Assembly: GCA_002482005.1 (NCBI GenBank)
Contig: DLFD01000053.1
Location: forward strand, 1 to 38,547
Direction: 5' to 3'
Origin: Lachnospiraceae bacterium UBA7729
GTDB taxonomy: Bacteria > Bacillota > Clostridia > Lachnospirales > Lachnospiraceae
DNA: 38,547 bases
The notes beneath the pieces are model-generated. The model had not been told where the DNA came from and did no database searches. It was given only the letters and a program-made list of their open reading frames with translations. Below are positions 22,443-31,504 of the stretch, in pieces; position 1 is the stretch's first letter; the number at the start of each line of letters is the position of its first letter. A program made the translations under genes and the position numbers.

Positions 22443-23903
22443 ATGAAAGAGAAACTGAGACGAGTAGCAAAGAGCATGTATTTCAGGGTGCTGATCATCC
22501 TCCTTCTGACAGGACTGGTACCGATCGGTCTGATTAAATCCGGTATCCTCAGAAATTATGAGAGGCAGGCATCCGAGCAGAGAGCTGCCATGATCCGGAG
22601 CCAGTGTTCGCTTATGGCGCCTGATTTCATCGAACAGGGCTATCTGGACGGCAGTCCTTCGGAGACTCTGGAATCGAGGATGAGCCAGCTTGCCGATCTG
22701 TATCAGGGAAGGGTGATGGTGATCGATTCGGATTTCATGATCATCCGGGATACCTATGGACTCGATGAACAGAAGACGGTCGTTGCCAAGGAACTGATCG
22801 ACTGCTTTTCCGACAAGGCGAAGAAGTACTATACCCAGACGAAGGATTTCATCGAGGTGATCACACCGATCCAGGACGATGCGACGAAGGAGATCAGGGG
22901 GGCTTTCCTGATCTCTGTCCCGACTGCTGATATCACTGAAGGGGAGCGGTCTCTTTCCGGAACGGTGTTCCTTCTGCAGGTCGTACTCACCCTGATCATC
23001 ATCGCTGCCGCTTTTTATGCGACCGGCATCCTCGTCCGTCCGTTCCGCAAGGTCACCAGTTACCTGAATAACGGTGCTGATTTCCTGGATGAGGACCTCA
23101 GCCTTCCGGATTACACAGAGACGGAGATGCTTGCGCGGGCTTACAACCAGATGAGACATCACCTCAAGGAGCAGGAGGAATCAAGACAGCAGTTTGTGTC
23201 GAACGTCTCTCATGAGCTGAAGACCCCGATGACTTCCATGAAAGTCCTGTCGGATTCCCTGATCCAGCAGGCTCAGGTGGGAGAAGTCCCGAATGCCATG
23301 TATAAGGATTTCATGATCGACATCAGCCATGAGATCGATCGCGAGAACAAGATCATCACGGACCTCCTGGAGCTTGTGAAGATGGACCGCAAGTCGACGA
23401 TCATCCATATCGAGGATACGAACATCAATGACCTGATCAATCTTATCCTGAAGCGTCTCCGTCCGATCGCCGAGAAGCAGGGGATCAGTATCAGCCTTGA
23501 GAGCTACAAGCCGATCATCGCCCAGGTCGATCGGACGAAACTTACCCTTGCGATCACCAATCTTGTTGAAAATGGGATAAAGTACAACAAGGAGAAGGGC
23601 TGGGTCCATGTCTCTCTCAACGTGGACAATGCCTATTTCTACATCAAGGTTGAAGATTCCGGCATCGGGATCCCGAAGGAAGACCAGGAGCATATCTTCG
23701 AGAGATTCTATCGTGTTGACAAGTCCCACAGCCGTGAGATCGGCGGTACAGGGCTCGGCCTGGCCATCACGAGGTCGGCGGTCCTTATGCATCATGGCGC
23801 GGTCCGGGTGTTCTCGAGAGAGGGAGAGGGAACCACATTTACCGTAAGGATCCCGCTGAAGTACACGAAGACGGAAAAGGAAGAAGGGGAAGACGAAGAA
23901 TGA
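22443..23903 (+). CDS. Membrane sensor histidine kinase (HAMP, HisKA, HATPase)
   Basis: A 486-residue kinase. ATG 22443 follows GGGAAGG; the longer frame from 22308 would start inside the tRNA and is rejected. Domains: transmembrane helix about 12-32, extracytoplasmic sensor about 33-170, second helix about 175-198, HAMP, HisKA with phospho-acceptor His257 in NVSHELKTPMTSMKV, and HATPase with N-box NLVENGIKYN, DSGIGIPKEDQEHIFERF and GGTGLGLAI. It overlaps the GerMN lipoprotein gene by 4 bp. No response regulator is adjacent; the one at 9614 is the probable partner. A terminator lies directly upstream, so expression may depend on read-through from the tRNA promoter or on an unseen promoter. 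Confidence 0.95.
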   Translation: MKEKLRRVAKSMYFRVLIILLLTGLVPIGLIKSGILRNYERQASEQRAAMIRSQCSLMAPDFIEQGYLDGSPSETLESRMSQLADLYQGRVMVIDSDFMIIRDTYGLDEQKTVVAKELIDCFSDKAKKYYTQTKDFIEVITPIQDDATKEIRGAFLISVPTADITEGERSLSGTVFLLQVVLTLIIIAAAFYATGILVRPFRKVTSYLNNGADFLDEDLSLPDYTETEMLARAYNQMRHHLKEQEESRQQFVSNVSHELKTPMTSMKVLSDSLIQQAQVGEVPNAMYKDFMIDISHEIDRENKIITDLLELVKMDRKSTIIHIEDTNINDLINLILKRLRPIAEKQGISISLESYKPIIAQVDRTKLTLAITNLVENGIKYNKEKGWVHVSLNVDNAYFYIKVEDSGIGIPKEDQEHIFERFYRVDKSHSREIGGTGLGLAITRSAVLMHHGAVRVFSREGEGTTFTVRIPLKYTKTEKEEGEDEE

Positions 23904-24979
23904 TGGATAAGGCAGGATATGGAAAGACAAAGCCTGTGCTGGTCCGGATCCTGGCAGCAGCAGTGGGCCTTCTGGTGCTCTTTTCGGCTTCCGGGTGCAC
24001 AAAGAACACGGATGGAGGCGGTGAGGTATCTGCGAAGGCAGGGCAGTACGAGATCTACTATACGGATGCCGAGGGCGACCGGCTGCTTCATGAAACCTAC
24101 AAACCTGCGAGCGAAAATTTCGAGGGAATCCTGAAGGAAGTGCTTACCAGGTTCAGCCTGTCTCCGAAGGAAGGGCTTCTCAGTACCGTGCCGGAAGGCG
24201 TGAAGATCAATTCCTCGACGATCGGGATCTCGGAGATCGATGTGGATTTCAGCTCCGGCTATCTTTCTCTGTCCAAGGTACAGGAGCTGCTTCTCAGGTC
24301 AGCTCTGGTAGAGACGCTCGTTCAGCTCCCGGGAGTCGACAAGGTGCGTTTTACCGTGGAAGGGCAGCCGCTCACCATCGATGATCAGGAGATCGGCGTT
24401 ATGAACAAGGATTCCTTCATCGTACCGGACCAGGATGCGATCAATTCCTACCGCACGATGGAGATCCCGCTGTATTTCAGTGATCTGTCAGGAGATCATC
24501 TGGTCCGGGAATACCGTAAGATCTATTACTCCAGCAATCTCAACACAGAGCGGGTCTGCGCCGAACAGATCGTGAAGGGACCGAATGAAGACAGCCTGCT
24601 TCCGGTCACCGGGACTTCCGTTATCATCCTTGGGGCAAGGGTCAGGGGAGATACCTGCCTGATCGACTTCAGCAAGACGGTAGGCGACCTGCCTGCGGCA
24701 GACAGCCCGGTCAAACCTGAGGCAGCTCTTTATGCTTTCGTGAACTCGATCTGCGAGGCCTGCCGGGATGACGGTGTGACAGGGGTAAGGTTTACGATCG
24801 AGGGAAGCTCGGATGAACGCTTCCGCGGGCAGGTGAATCTGGACCAGACATTCTACCCTGACAATGATATCGTTGTCGAAGAGAAGGCCGGCGCCGGCGG
24901 GGCAGGAGTGCTTGTGGACGGAAACGGGGCCAATGCTGGGGAGCAGGAGGCGACGGAAGGCGGAACAGACCTTCCGTGA
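23900..24979 (+). CDS. GerMN-domain lipoprotein
   Basis: A 359-residue lipoprotein with signal peptide and lipobox FSASGC (Cys33). Two GerMN-like domains follow: about residues 55-170 (LLHETYKPASENFEGILKEVL...) and about 185-320 (LVREYRKIYYSSNLNTERVCAEQI...). GerMN domains occur in the spore germination protein GerM and in LpqB, the lipoprotein that modulates the MtrAB two-component system in actinobacteria. Its 4-bp overlap with the kinase suggests a similar role tuning kinase signalling at the cell surface. The C-terminal tail is Gly/Ala-rich and acidic. The last codons form a perfect CGGAAGG/CCTTCCG hairpin just before the convergent comEC gene. Confidence 0.88.
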   Translation: MMDKAGYGKTKPVLVRILAAAVGLLVLFSASGCTKNTDGGGEVSAKAGQYEIYYTDAEGDRLLHETYKPASENFEGILKEVLTRFSLSPKEGLLSTVPEGVKINSSTIGISEIDVDFSSGYLSLSKVQELLLRSALVETLVQLPGVDKVRFTVEGQPLTIDDQEIGVMNKDSFIVPDQDAINSYRTMEIPLYFSDLSGDHLVREYRKIYYSSNLNTERVCAEQIVKGPNEDSLLPVTGTSVIILGARVRGDTCLIDFSKTVGDLPAADSPVKPEAALYAFVNSICEACRDDGVTGVRFTIEGSSDERFRGQVNLDQTFYPDNDIVVEEKAGAGGAGVLVDGNGANAGEQEATEGGTDLP

Positions 24980-24988
24980 ATCTGCGGT

Positions 24989-27451
24989 TCATCCGGTGTT
25001 CAGGATAAAGGCTCCGGTCTGGTCGGTCCGCACATAAGGCACGTGCCTTATGGCGAGTCTCTTCAGCATCGATGGGGCCGGGTGACCATAGCGGTTGTTC
25101 TTTCCGCAGGAGATGAGTACCAGGTCGGGCCGGTACAGCCGGAGCAGGTCATCGGAAGTAGCGTATCTGCTCCCGTGATGTCCTGCGATCAGAATATTCT
25201 GGGTATCTTCAGGTGAGGAGAAGATCCGGGCCTTCCGGCAGAAGGCAAGGAACTTCTCCTCGCCTTCTTTTTCGAGATCCCCCGTAAACAGGATGCGGAT
25301 CCTGCCGCAGGTGAGAAACAGGACGATGCAGTCCTGGTTGGATTCCCCGGTCATCCGGTCTTCTGAGGGAGACAGGACCTGAAGGGTAAGGCTGTCTGTC
25401 CGGACTTCTGTACCTTCGGAAACTGCAGTGACCGGGATCCCGGCCGCTGCTGCGGAAGAGATGATATCTGTAAGGCCGGACATTTCCTCCGGGTTTTGTC
25501 TGAGATCCGGTATCAGGATCCTCCCGATCGAGACCCCGCCCGAATTATCGGCCCCGAGCGCTGCATGGTATCCTTCGAGCATCTGCCCGATCCCGTCTAT
25601 GTGGTCGATGTCACCGTGGGATAGAAAGACCAGATCGATCTTTGAGATCCCGTAATATTTTACCGTACTCTCGATCCGGTACTGCCAGACGTCGGTGACG
25701 GAGCTGGACCCGCCATCGAAGAGAATGGTGGATCCGTCTGTTTCAACCAGATTGCAGGATCCCTGGCCGATGTCGAGACAGGTATAGCGGAAATGCACCG
25801 GGCGGTGCACCGTGAGCAGTATGATCAGAAGGAGGAGCAGGACCGCTGCTGCAGCCGGAAGATATCTTCTCTGCATCTTCAGGGAATGTCTGTCGAGCAG
25901 ACTGACATAGATACAGAAGCCCCCTAGTACAGCGTAATAGATGACCAGTTTCCAGACGGCCGGGCGGCCTGTCACGATGACGTCGCCGGGAAGCATGCGG
26001 GCTGCCCTGCACAGGAAGCAGAAGAGGTCCAGCAGACGGCCGCAGGGACCTGAGAGCAGCCTGGCACATGTCAGAAGAAGACCTGAAAGAGCCGGCGCAG
26101 AGGCAGTTAAAAGGGCGGGAAGTCCCGCCAGACATCCGATCACGCCGAATGCCATGAAGAGACTCATGGAAGGGATGACGATCAGATTGAGCAGGATGGC
26201 CCAGGGTGTCATCTGATAGAAAAACCACAGGGAGAGCGGAAGGATGCCTGCCTGAAGGGCGGCAGATCCGGTCAGGTTTTTCAGGATCCCTTCCTTCGGA
26301 CGGAAGACAGTGGAGAAGACGGGACTGAGCAGTTCTATTGACAGGATGCAGCCGAAGGAGAGAAGAAAGCCGGTATCCGATATCGCATAAGGATGTCTGG
26401 CCAGGATGAGCAGGGCTGCAGCCGCCAGGGAGGTCAGCCGGTCCGAAGTCCGCCCGAAGATCTGGGAAAGCAGCCAGAAGAGGAACATGACGGCTGCCCT
26501 GACGGCGGAGAAGCTGTTTCCGGTCATGAGGCAGTAGCTGACTACAAGAAGTCCGGAGAAGAGGGCCGAGAACGCAAAGCTTCGTCGCAGTTTCCTGAGC
26601 AGTCTGTAGAGAGCCATCCCGAGCAGCGTGACATGCAGGGACGAGACAGCCAGGATATGCAGGATCCCGCCGTCCTCGAAAAGTGACCTTGTCTCCGGAT
26701 CGAGACCCGAGCGGTCGCCGAGGACGATCGCATCGATGAGGGAAGAGTATCTGTCCCCGAAGACCTTCAGGGAAGATCTCTTCAGCCCGTACCTCAGGTC
26801 TGCAAGCCCGTTCAGATAAGCGGAGACAGGCGGGAGTGAGAGCGGGCCTTTTCCAGGGGCGATCCTCCGCAGTCTTACGTCCGAGAACATCATATAGATA
26901 TCTCTTGATCTGTTATATCGCCGGGCATCGAACTGACCCGGATTGGTGGCGGGGGCAGGTATGGAACACTTTCCGTAGAAAGTGAGGCGCAGTCCGATCC
27001 TGGCTTTCTCATAGAAGTCCGACTGGTCGACCATTTTCTCCCTGCTGACCCAGAGCTGCTTCTCTTTCCCTTCTCCGTAGGAGGAGACTGCTGACCTGCC
27101 GCCCGGACCATTCAGGAAGACCGTGATCCTTCCGGAAGGAGGCCAGCTTTCAGCGATCCTGTCCCTGACCCTGTTATAAGCCTTGCTTCCCTGGCCTTCT
27201 TTCTCCGGAAATGTGACTTGCTGAAGGAGCAGACGGTAGCCGGAAGCTGTGGTCTCCCTTGACACGATCTGACCGGTCACGGTGAGAAAGCGCCCGTCTG
27301 CATCCTGAAGAAAAGCCCCTCCTTCCGGGGCATTACGATGACAGAGGGTGATCAGAGTGATCGCCATCAGACAGAACAGGGCAAGCGGCCGCCTGATGAA
27401 AAAGCGCGGCTTCTGAAAGGATGGATATGTTTTTATCTTATTCAGCTTCAT
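24989..27451 (-). CDS. comEC: ComEC/Rec2 DNA-uptake channel
   Basis: An 820-residue membrane protein that forms the channel for single-stranded DNA during natural transformation. The start at 27451 is supported by AGGAG 7 bp ahead; the open frame continues to 27778 but the extra part lacks membrane character. Order: N-terminal helices, the OB-like DUF4131 region (VTGQIVSRETTASGYRLLLQ), the polytopic Competence domain (AIVLGDRSGL, GILHILAVSSLHVTLLG, NSFSAVRAAVM), and a C-terminal metallo-beta-lactamase-like domain (FLSHGDIDHIDGI; IAGHHGSRYA). The lactamase metal-site residues appear intact, consistent with a nuclease that degrades one strand. It is convergent with the GerMN gene, with 9 bp between stops. 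The comEA-like gene at 8918 supplies the DNA receptor. Confidence 0.95.
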   Translation of the reverse strand: MKLNKIKTYPSFQKPRFFIRRPLALFCLMAITLITLCHRNAPEGGAFLQDADGRFLTVTGQIVSRETTASGYRLLLQQVTFPEKEGQGSKAYNRVRDRIAESWPPSGRITVFLNGPGGRSAVSSYGEGKEKQLWVSREKMVDQSDFYEKARIGLRLTFYGKCSIPAPATNPGQFDARRYNRSRDIYMMFSDVRLRRIAPGKGPLSLPPVSAYLNGLADLRYGLKRSSLKVFGDRYSSLIDAIVLGDRSGLDPETRSLFEDGGILHILAVSSLHVTLLGMALYRLLRKLRRSFAFSALFSGLLVVSYCLMTGNSFSAVRAAVMFLFWLLSQIFGRTSDRLTSLAAAALLILARHPYAISDTGFLLSFGCILSIELLSPVFSTVFRPKEGILKNLTGSAALQAGILPLSLWFFYQMTPWAILLNLIVIPSMSLFMAFGVIGCLAGLPALLTASAPALSGLLLTCARLLSGPCGRLLDLFCFLCRAARMLPGDVIVTGRPAVWKLVIYYAVLGGFCIYVSLLDRHSLKMQRRYLPAAAAVLLLLLIILLTVHRPVHFRYTCLDIGQGSCNLVETDGSTILFDGGSSSVTDVWQYRIESTVKYYGISKIDLVFLSHGDIDHIDGIGQMLEGYHAALGADNSGGVSIGRILIPDLRQNPEEMSGLTDIISSAAAAGIPVTAVSEGTEVRTDSLTLQVLSPSEDRMTGESNQDCIVLFLTCGRIRILFTGDLEKEGEEKFLAFCRKARIFSSPEDTQNILIAGHHGSRYATSDDLLRLYRPDLVLISCGKNNRYGHPAPSMLKRLAIRHVPYVRTDQTGAFILNTG

Positions 27452-27535
27452 TGGAAACTCCTGATAATGCATGGAACGGCGATGCGTGCTACAATAAGAA
27501 CAGCTGTTCACGGTCAGTTGTCCGGAGGTACTGTC

Positions 27536-28555
27536 ATGGAGAAAGAATCGATCCGGGAGATGAGAGAAGAACAGGAATATGAGTTCTTCAGCCCTTATGC
27601 AGCCCATGCGAGGGATACGAAGGGAAGAGAGCGGGACGAGCCGCAGTGCGATATCCGCACGGTCTATCAGAGAGACAGAGACAGGATCCTGCACAGCAAG
27701 TCCTTCCGCAGGCTTGCTCACAAGACCCAGGTCTTCATCGCGCCGATGGGGGACCACTACCGGACGCGTCTGACTCACACTCTGGAAGTCTCTCAGCTGT
27801 CAAGGACGATCGCCAAGGCGCTCAGGCTGAACGATGATCTCTGTGATGCCATCGCCCTTGGGCATGATCTGGGACATACGCCGTTCGGACATACCGGGGA
27901 GCGGGTGCTGAACGAGCTCTGTCCGCTTGGCTTTGCCCATTACAGACAGAGTATCCGGGTGGTGGAGGTCCTTGAGAAGAACGGAGAAGGTCTGAACCTG
28001 ACCTGGGAGGTGAGGGATGGGATCCTGAACCACAGGACGTCCGGTCATCCGTCGACACTGGAAGGACAGATCGTCCGCTTCTGCGATAAGATCGCCTATA
28101 TCAATCATGATATCGACGACGCCGAGAGGGCGGGGATCCTGACGGAGGATGATATCCCGAAGGAATACAGGGATGTTCTGGGCAGCACGACCAGGGACCG
28201 TCTGAATAACCTGATCCATGACGTGATCTACAGCAGCGAAGGCCGTGATCATATCTCCATGTCCCGTCCGGTCGAGACGACGATGATGGAACTCAGGCAG
28301 TTCATGTTCGACCATGTCTACCTGAATTCCATAGCAAAGCAGGAGGAAGGAAAGGTCGAGAGGATGATCACGATGCTCTACAAGTACTATGAAGAGCATG
28401 TGGATGAGATGCCTCAGGAATATATCGAGCTGATCGGGAAGAGAGGAGAGCCGGAGCCGAGGGTCATCTGCGACTACATATCGGGGATGACCGACCAGTA
28501 TTCGATCTCGAAGTTCAGGGAGCTGTTCGTACCGCAGGCATGGCAGAAAAAGTGA
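27536..28555 (+). CDS. dgt: dGTPase-like HD-domain triphosphohydrolase
   Basis: A 339-residue HD-superfamily enzyme that removes triphosphate from dNTPs. GGAGGT about 6 bp ahead supports ATG 27536; the longer frame to 27338 overlaps the divergent comEC start. Metal and catalytic residues are visible in RTRLTHTLEVSQLSRTIAK, ALGHDLGHTPFGHTGE and CDKIAYINHDIDD. The length matches the short Gram-positive class, not the long enterobacterial Dgt. It precedes dnaG, the usual arrangement in Clostridia, and may tune nucleotide pools during replication. Confidence 0.93.
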   Translation: MEKESIREMREEQEYEFFSPYAAHARDTKGRERDEPQCDIRTVYQRDRDRILHSKSFRRLAHKTQVFIAPMGDHYRTRLTHTLEVSQLSRTIAKALRLNDDLCDAIALGHDLGHTPFGHTGERVLNELCPLGFAHYRQSIRVVEVLEKNGEGLNLTWEVRDGILNHRTSGHPSTLEGQIVRFCDKIAYINHDIDDAERAGILTEDDIPKEYRDVLGSTTRDRLNNLIHDVIYSSEGRDHISMSRPVETTMMELRQFMFDHVYLNSIAKQEEGKVERMITMLYKYYEEHVDEMPQEYIELIGKRGEPEPRVICDYISGMTDQYSISKFRELFVPQAWQKK

Positions 28556-28624
28556 CGAAGTGCTGTCAATCTGACAGAAATAACTCTAGCACCGGAAAGG
28601 GCGATGTGCAAGGAGGTTTGAAGT

Positions 28625-30769
28625 TTGTACTATTCGGATGAGATCATCGATCAGGTCCGGGATGCCACGGATATCGTGAGCGTGATCGGACAGAGCGTCC
28701 GGCTGAAGAAAGCCGGCAGGAGATATGTCGGACTCTGCCCGTTCCATAATGAGAAGACCCCGTCTTTCAGCGTCGACCCGGAGCGGCAGATGTATTACTG
28801 CTTCGGCTGTCACAAGGGCGGCAATGTCTTTACGTATCTTCAGGAACACGATAACATGACTTTCCCGGAAGCTGTGCAGACTCTGGCCGACAGAGCCGGG
28901 ATAAAGCTTCCGGAGAAGCAGTACCGCCCGGGTGAGAAGAAGGCCAGGGACGAGAAGATGCAGCTTCTTGATCTGAACAAGGTCGCTGCTACCTGGTTCT
29001 TCATGCAGCTTCAGAAACCTGCGGGCAGGGAGGGACTCGACTATCTCAGAAAGAGGGAACTTACCGACGCAACGATCCGCAGTTTCGGGCTGGGCTTTGC
29101 ACCGGCGGATTCCACATCTCTTCTGAGCTACCTGAAGAGCCGGGGATACTCCGACGAGCTGATCCGGAAGTCCGGCCTCATGAATGTGGATGAGATGAGA
29201 GGGCGGATGTACGACCGTTTCCGAGGCCGCGTGATCTTCCCGATCCTCGATGTGCAGAACCGGGTCATCGGTTTCGGCGGGCGCGTCATGACGGATGCCA
29301 GACCCAAGTACCTGAACAGCCCTGAATCGGTGATCTTCGATAAGAGCAGGAACCTTTACGGTTATAATGTTGCGAGACGGACCCATGCCGGAAAACTGAT
29401 CCTCTGCGAAGGGTATATGGATGTCATCGCCATGCACCAGGCGGGCTTCACCTATGCGGTTGCCTCCCTCGGAACGGCGCTGACCCGGCAGCACTGCGAG
29501 ATCATCCGCCGTTTCACGAAGGATGTCATCCTGAGCTACGATTCCGACCAGGCAGGCACCAACGCCAAGATGCGTGCGATCCCTATGCTCCGCAGGGTCG
29601 GGATCACTCCCGTCATCCTTCATCTGGAGCCGCATAAGGATCCGGACGAGTTCATCAAGGCTGAGGGAAAAGAAGCCTTTCAGGACCGTCTCGACAAGGC
29701 GGAAAATGCTTTTCTGTTCGAGACTGGCATCATCCAGAGGAATTTCCGTATGGACGATCCGGACGAAGCCGCGGATTTCTTTGATGCGGTCGCACTGCTG
29801 ATCGCTTCCATCGATGATGTCTTTAAGCGCAAGGGCTATATGAAGATGGCCGCCGGGCAGTACGGGATCGATGAGAGGGACCTTTCGGACCGCGTCGTGA
29901 AGAAGCTGGAGGCAGGCCAGATGGATGAGCGGTATGCGGCGGCCATGGGGACTGCCGGCTACCGCAGGAACTCTTATGCCGGCAGCCAGGGCGCTGGACG
30001 ATCTGGCGGCTACGGGAGCAGATCCCAGGGAAGACCTGACGTGTCACAAAGAGGAGGCGGCGCTTCCTATGCAGGCGGAGCAGGCAGGGGGGCAGGCCAG
30101 GAAATTTCCGGAGGCTCTGCGGAAACCGGTCAGGCCGGCCTGGCAGCGGATGAGGCGGATGAGGCTTCTCTTCAGGCGTACCTCGGTCAGGAGCAGTATG
30201 ACCCGGAGGAAGGGTATCCCGGACCGGTATCAGGAGATGATTATTCCGGTTACTACGAGGAGCCGAGAACGGATTTCTATGAAGATCCTGCCACCGGAGA
30301 TCTCTATCAGATTCCGAAGACGGTTACAAGACGCGGAAAAGAAGGATCCGTGAGCGAGCAGGGAATCGAGATGTCGAGACGGCTCCTTCTTTCCTATATC
30401 GCAAGGTATCCATCGATATTCGACGATGTGAAGAGATATGTCCGGGTGGACGGATACGGAAACGGACTGGCGGGAGACGTGGCAAAGATCATCTACTCTC
30501 AGATGGAGGAAACCGGCAGGGTGGACGAGGCGGCTGCCGTGACAAGGTTCGAGGATCCGGAGCAGCAGGCGAATGTGACGGAGATCTTCCACACGATGGA
30601 CATGGCGGCCGGAGATGCCGAGCGCGTCAAGGCGATCCGGGAGATCGTCCGCAAGGTCTACGAGGCATCGCCATTCCCGGAGGATGATAAGAGGAGTGAG
30701 ATGATGAAGACGATCGAGAGGAAGAAGAAGCTGGAGGAGATCCGGCGGATGCAGGTGCATCTGTCATGA
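28625..30769 (+). CDS. dnaG: DNA primase with an unusual Gly-rich insertion
   Basis: A 714-residue primase that makes RNA primers at replication forks. It starts at TTG 28625 with AAGGAGGT about 8 bp upstream; the first residues YYSDEIIDQVRDATDI match the DnaG N-terminus. Zinc finger CHC2: Cys38, His41, Cys59, Cys62. TOPRIM: LILCEGYMDVIAMHQAGF and LSYDSDQAGTNA. Between the core and the C-terminal DnaB-binding domain is a Gly/Ser/Ala-rich then Glu/Tyr/Pro-rich segment (about residues 435-575), which makes the protein roughly 100 residues longer than usual. No frameshift is apparent. It overlaps trmK by 4 bp, although rpoD normally follows dnaG. Confidence 0.96.
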   Translation: MYYSDEIIDQVRDATDIVSVIGQSVRLKKAGRRYVGLCPFHNEKTPSFSVDPERQMYYCFGCHKGGNVFTYLQEHDNMTFPEAVQTLADRAGIKLPEKQYRPGEKKARDEKMQLLDLNKVAATWFFMQLQKPAGREGLDYLRKRELTDATIRSFGLGFAPADSTSLLSYLKSRGYSDELIRKSGLMNVDEMRGRMYDRFRGRVIFPILDVQNRVIGFGGRVMTDARPKYLNSPESVIFDKSRNLYGYNVARRTHAGKLILCEGYMDVIAMHQAGFTYAVASLGTALTRQHCEIIRRFTKDVILSYDSDQAGTNAKMRAIPMLRRVGITPVILHLEPHKDPDEFIKAEGKEAFQDRLDKAENAFLFETGIIQRNFRMDDPDEAADFFDAVALLIASIDDVFKRKGYMKMAAGQYGIDERDLSDRVVKKLEAGQMDERYAAAMGTAGYRRNSYAGSQGAGRSGGYGSRSQGRPDVSQRGGGASYAGGAGRGAGQEISGGSAETGQAGLAADEADEASLQAYLGQEQYDPEEGYPGPVSGDDYSGYYEEPRTDFYEDPATGDLYQIPKTVTRRGKEGSVSEQGIEMSRRLLLSYIARYPSIFDDVKRYVRVDGYGNGLAGDVAKIIYSQMEETGRVDEAAAVTRFEDPEQQANVTEIFHTMDMAAGDAERVKAIREIVRKVYEASPFPEDDKRSEMMKTIERKKKLEEIRRMQVHLS

Positions 30770-31476
30770 TGCTGTCTGAGAGAATGAGAGCGGTTGCCGC
30801 GCTGGTCCCCCAGGCGGAATGTCTTGCGGATGTCGGGACGGACCATGCCTACCTCCCGATCAGCCTGGTGCAGCAGGGACGTGTGAGAAGGGCGGTCGCC
30901 ATGGACGTGAATGAAGGTCCTCTTCTCCGCGCGTCTGCCCATATCGGGGAAGCTGGTCTTGGCGACAGGATCGGGGTGCGGCTCTCGGACGGGCTGACAG
31001 CCCTGAAGCCTGGGGAGGCCGATGTGGTTCTGATCGCCGGGATGGGAGGACCGCTCACGGTCCGTATCCTGAAGATGGGACGGGGGATCCTGGAGAATGA
31101 GGACGGGGCAGACAATTGTGTGAAGTACCTGGTGCTGCAGCCTCAGTCAGAGATCGGAGACGTGAGAAGCTATATCTCCGGGCAAGGCTGGAAGATCTGC
31201 CGGGAGGATATGGTGCTCGAGGATGGCAAGTTCTATCCTATGATGGAGGCGGAAAGGGGACAGGAGGACCTGACAGAGCTTCAGCTTGCATACGGTCCGA
31301 GGCTCCTTGAGGAGAAAGATGAGGTCCTGTATGCTTTCCTCAGGCGTGAAGAGCAGACACTCCTCCATGTCGCGGAAGGGCTGGGGAAAGCGGAGACCGA
31401 GAGACAGAAGGCGAGACTTCTGGAGGTAAAGACAAGGCTGAGTCTGAATGGTAAGGCACAGCAGGTTTTTCTGTGA
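30766..31476 (+). CDS. trmK: tRNA (adenine22-N1)-methyltransferase TrmK
   Basis: A 236-residue SAM-dependent methyltransferase acting on A22 of bacterial tRNAs. The SAM site is near the N-terminus: LADVGTDHAYLPISLVQ, then AVAMDVNEGPL, with VLIAGMGGPLTVRIL as the catalytic motif. LQPQSEIGDVRSYI is also typical. ATG 30766 overlaps the dnaG stop; an ATG at 30769 is an alternative. TrmK usually lies downstream of rpoD in this operon; here it directly follows dnaG. Confidence 0.93.
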   Translation: MMLSERMRAVAALVPQAECLADVGTDHAYLPISLVQQGRVRRAVAMDVNEGPLLRASAHIGEAGLGDRIGVRLSDGLTALKPGEADVVLIAGMGGPLTVRILKMGRGILENEDGADNCVKYLVLQPQSEIGDVRSYISGQGWKICREDMVLEDGKFYPMMEAERGQEDLTELQLAYGPRLLEEKDEVLYAFLRREEQTLLHVAEGLGKAETERQKARLLEVKTRLSLNGKAQQVFL

Positions 31477-31504
31477 CCGGCTGAGGCCGGAAAGGCGGTG
31501 CAGG

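Noticed and set aside
24953..24977. CGGAAGG/CCTTCCG hairpin as terminator of the GerMN gene
   Set aside because: The inverted repeat is perfect but has no U-tract on either side and overlaps the stop codon, so termination is not supported.
27467..27495. Promoter for dgt (TACAAT at 27490)
   Set aside because: The -10 box is good but no -35 hexamer lies at a proper distance.
28586..29635. 349-codon open frame on the minus strand
   Set aside because: Antisense to the conserved catalytic core of dnaG; composition is that of a mirror frame.
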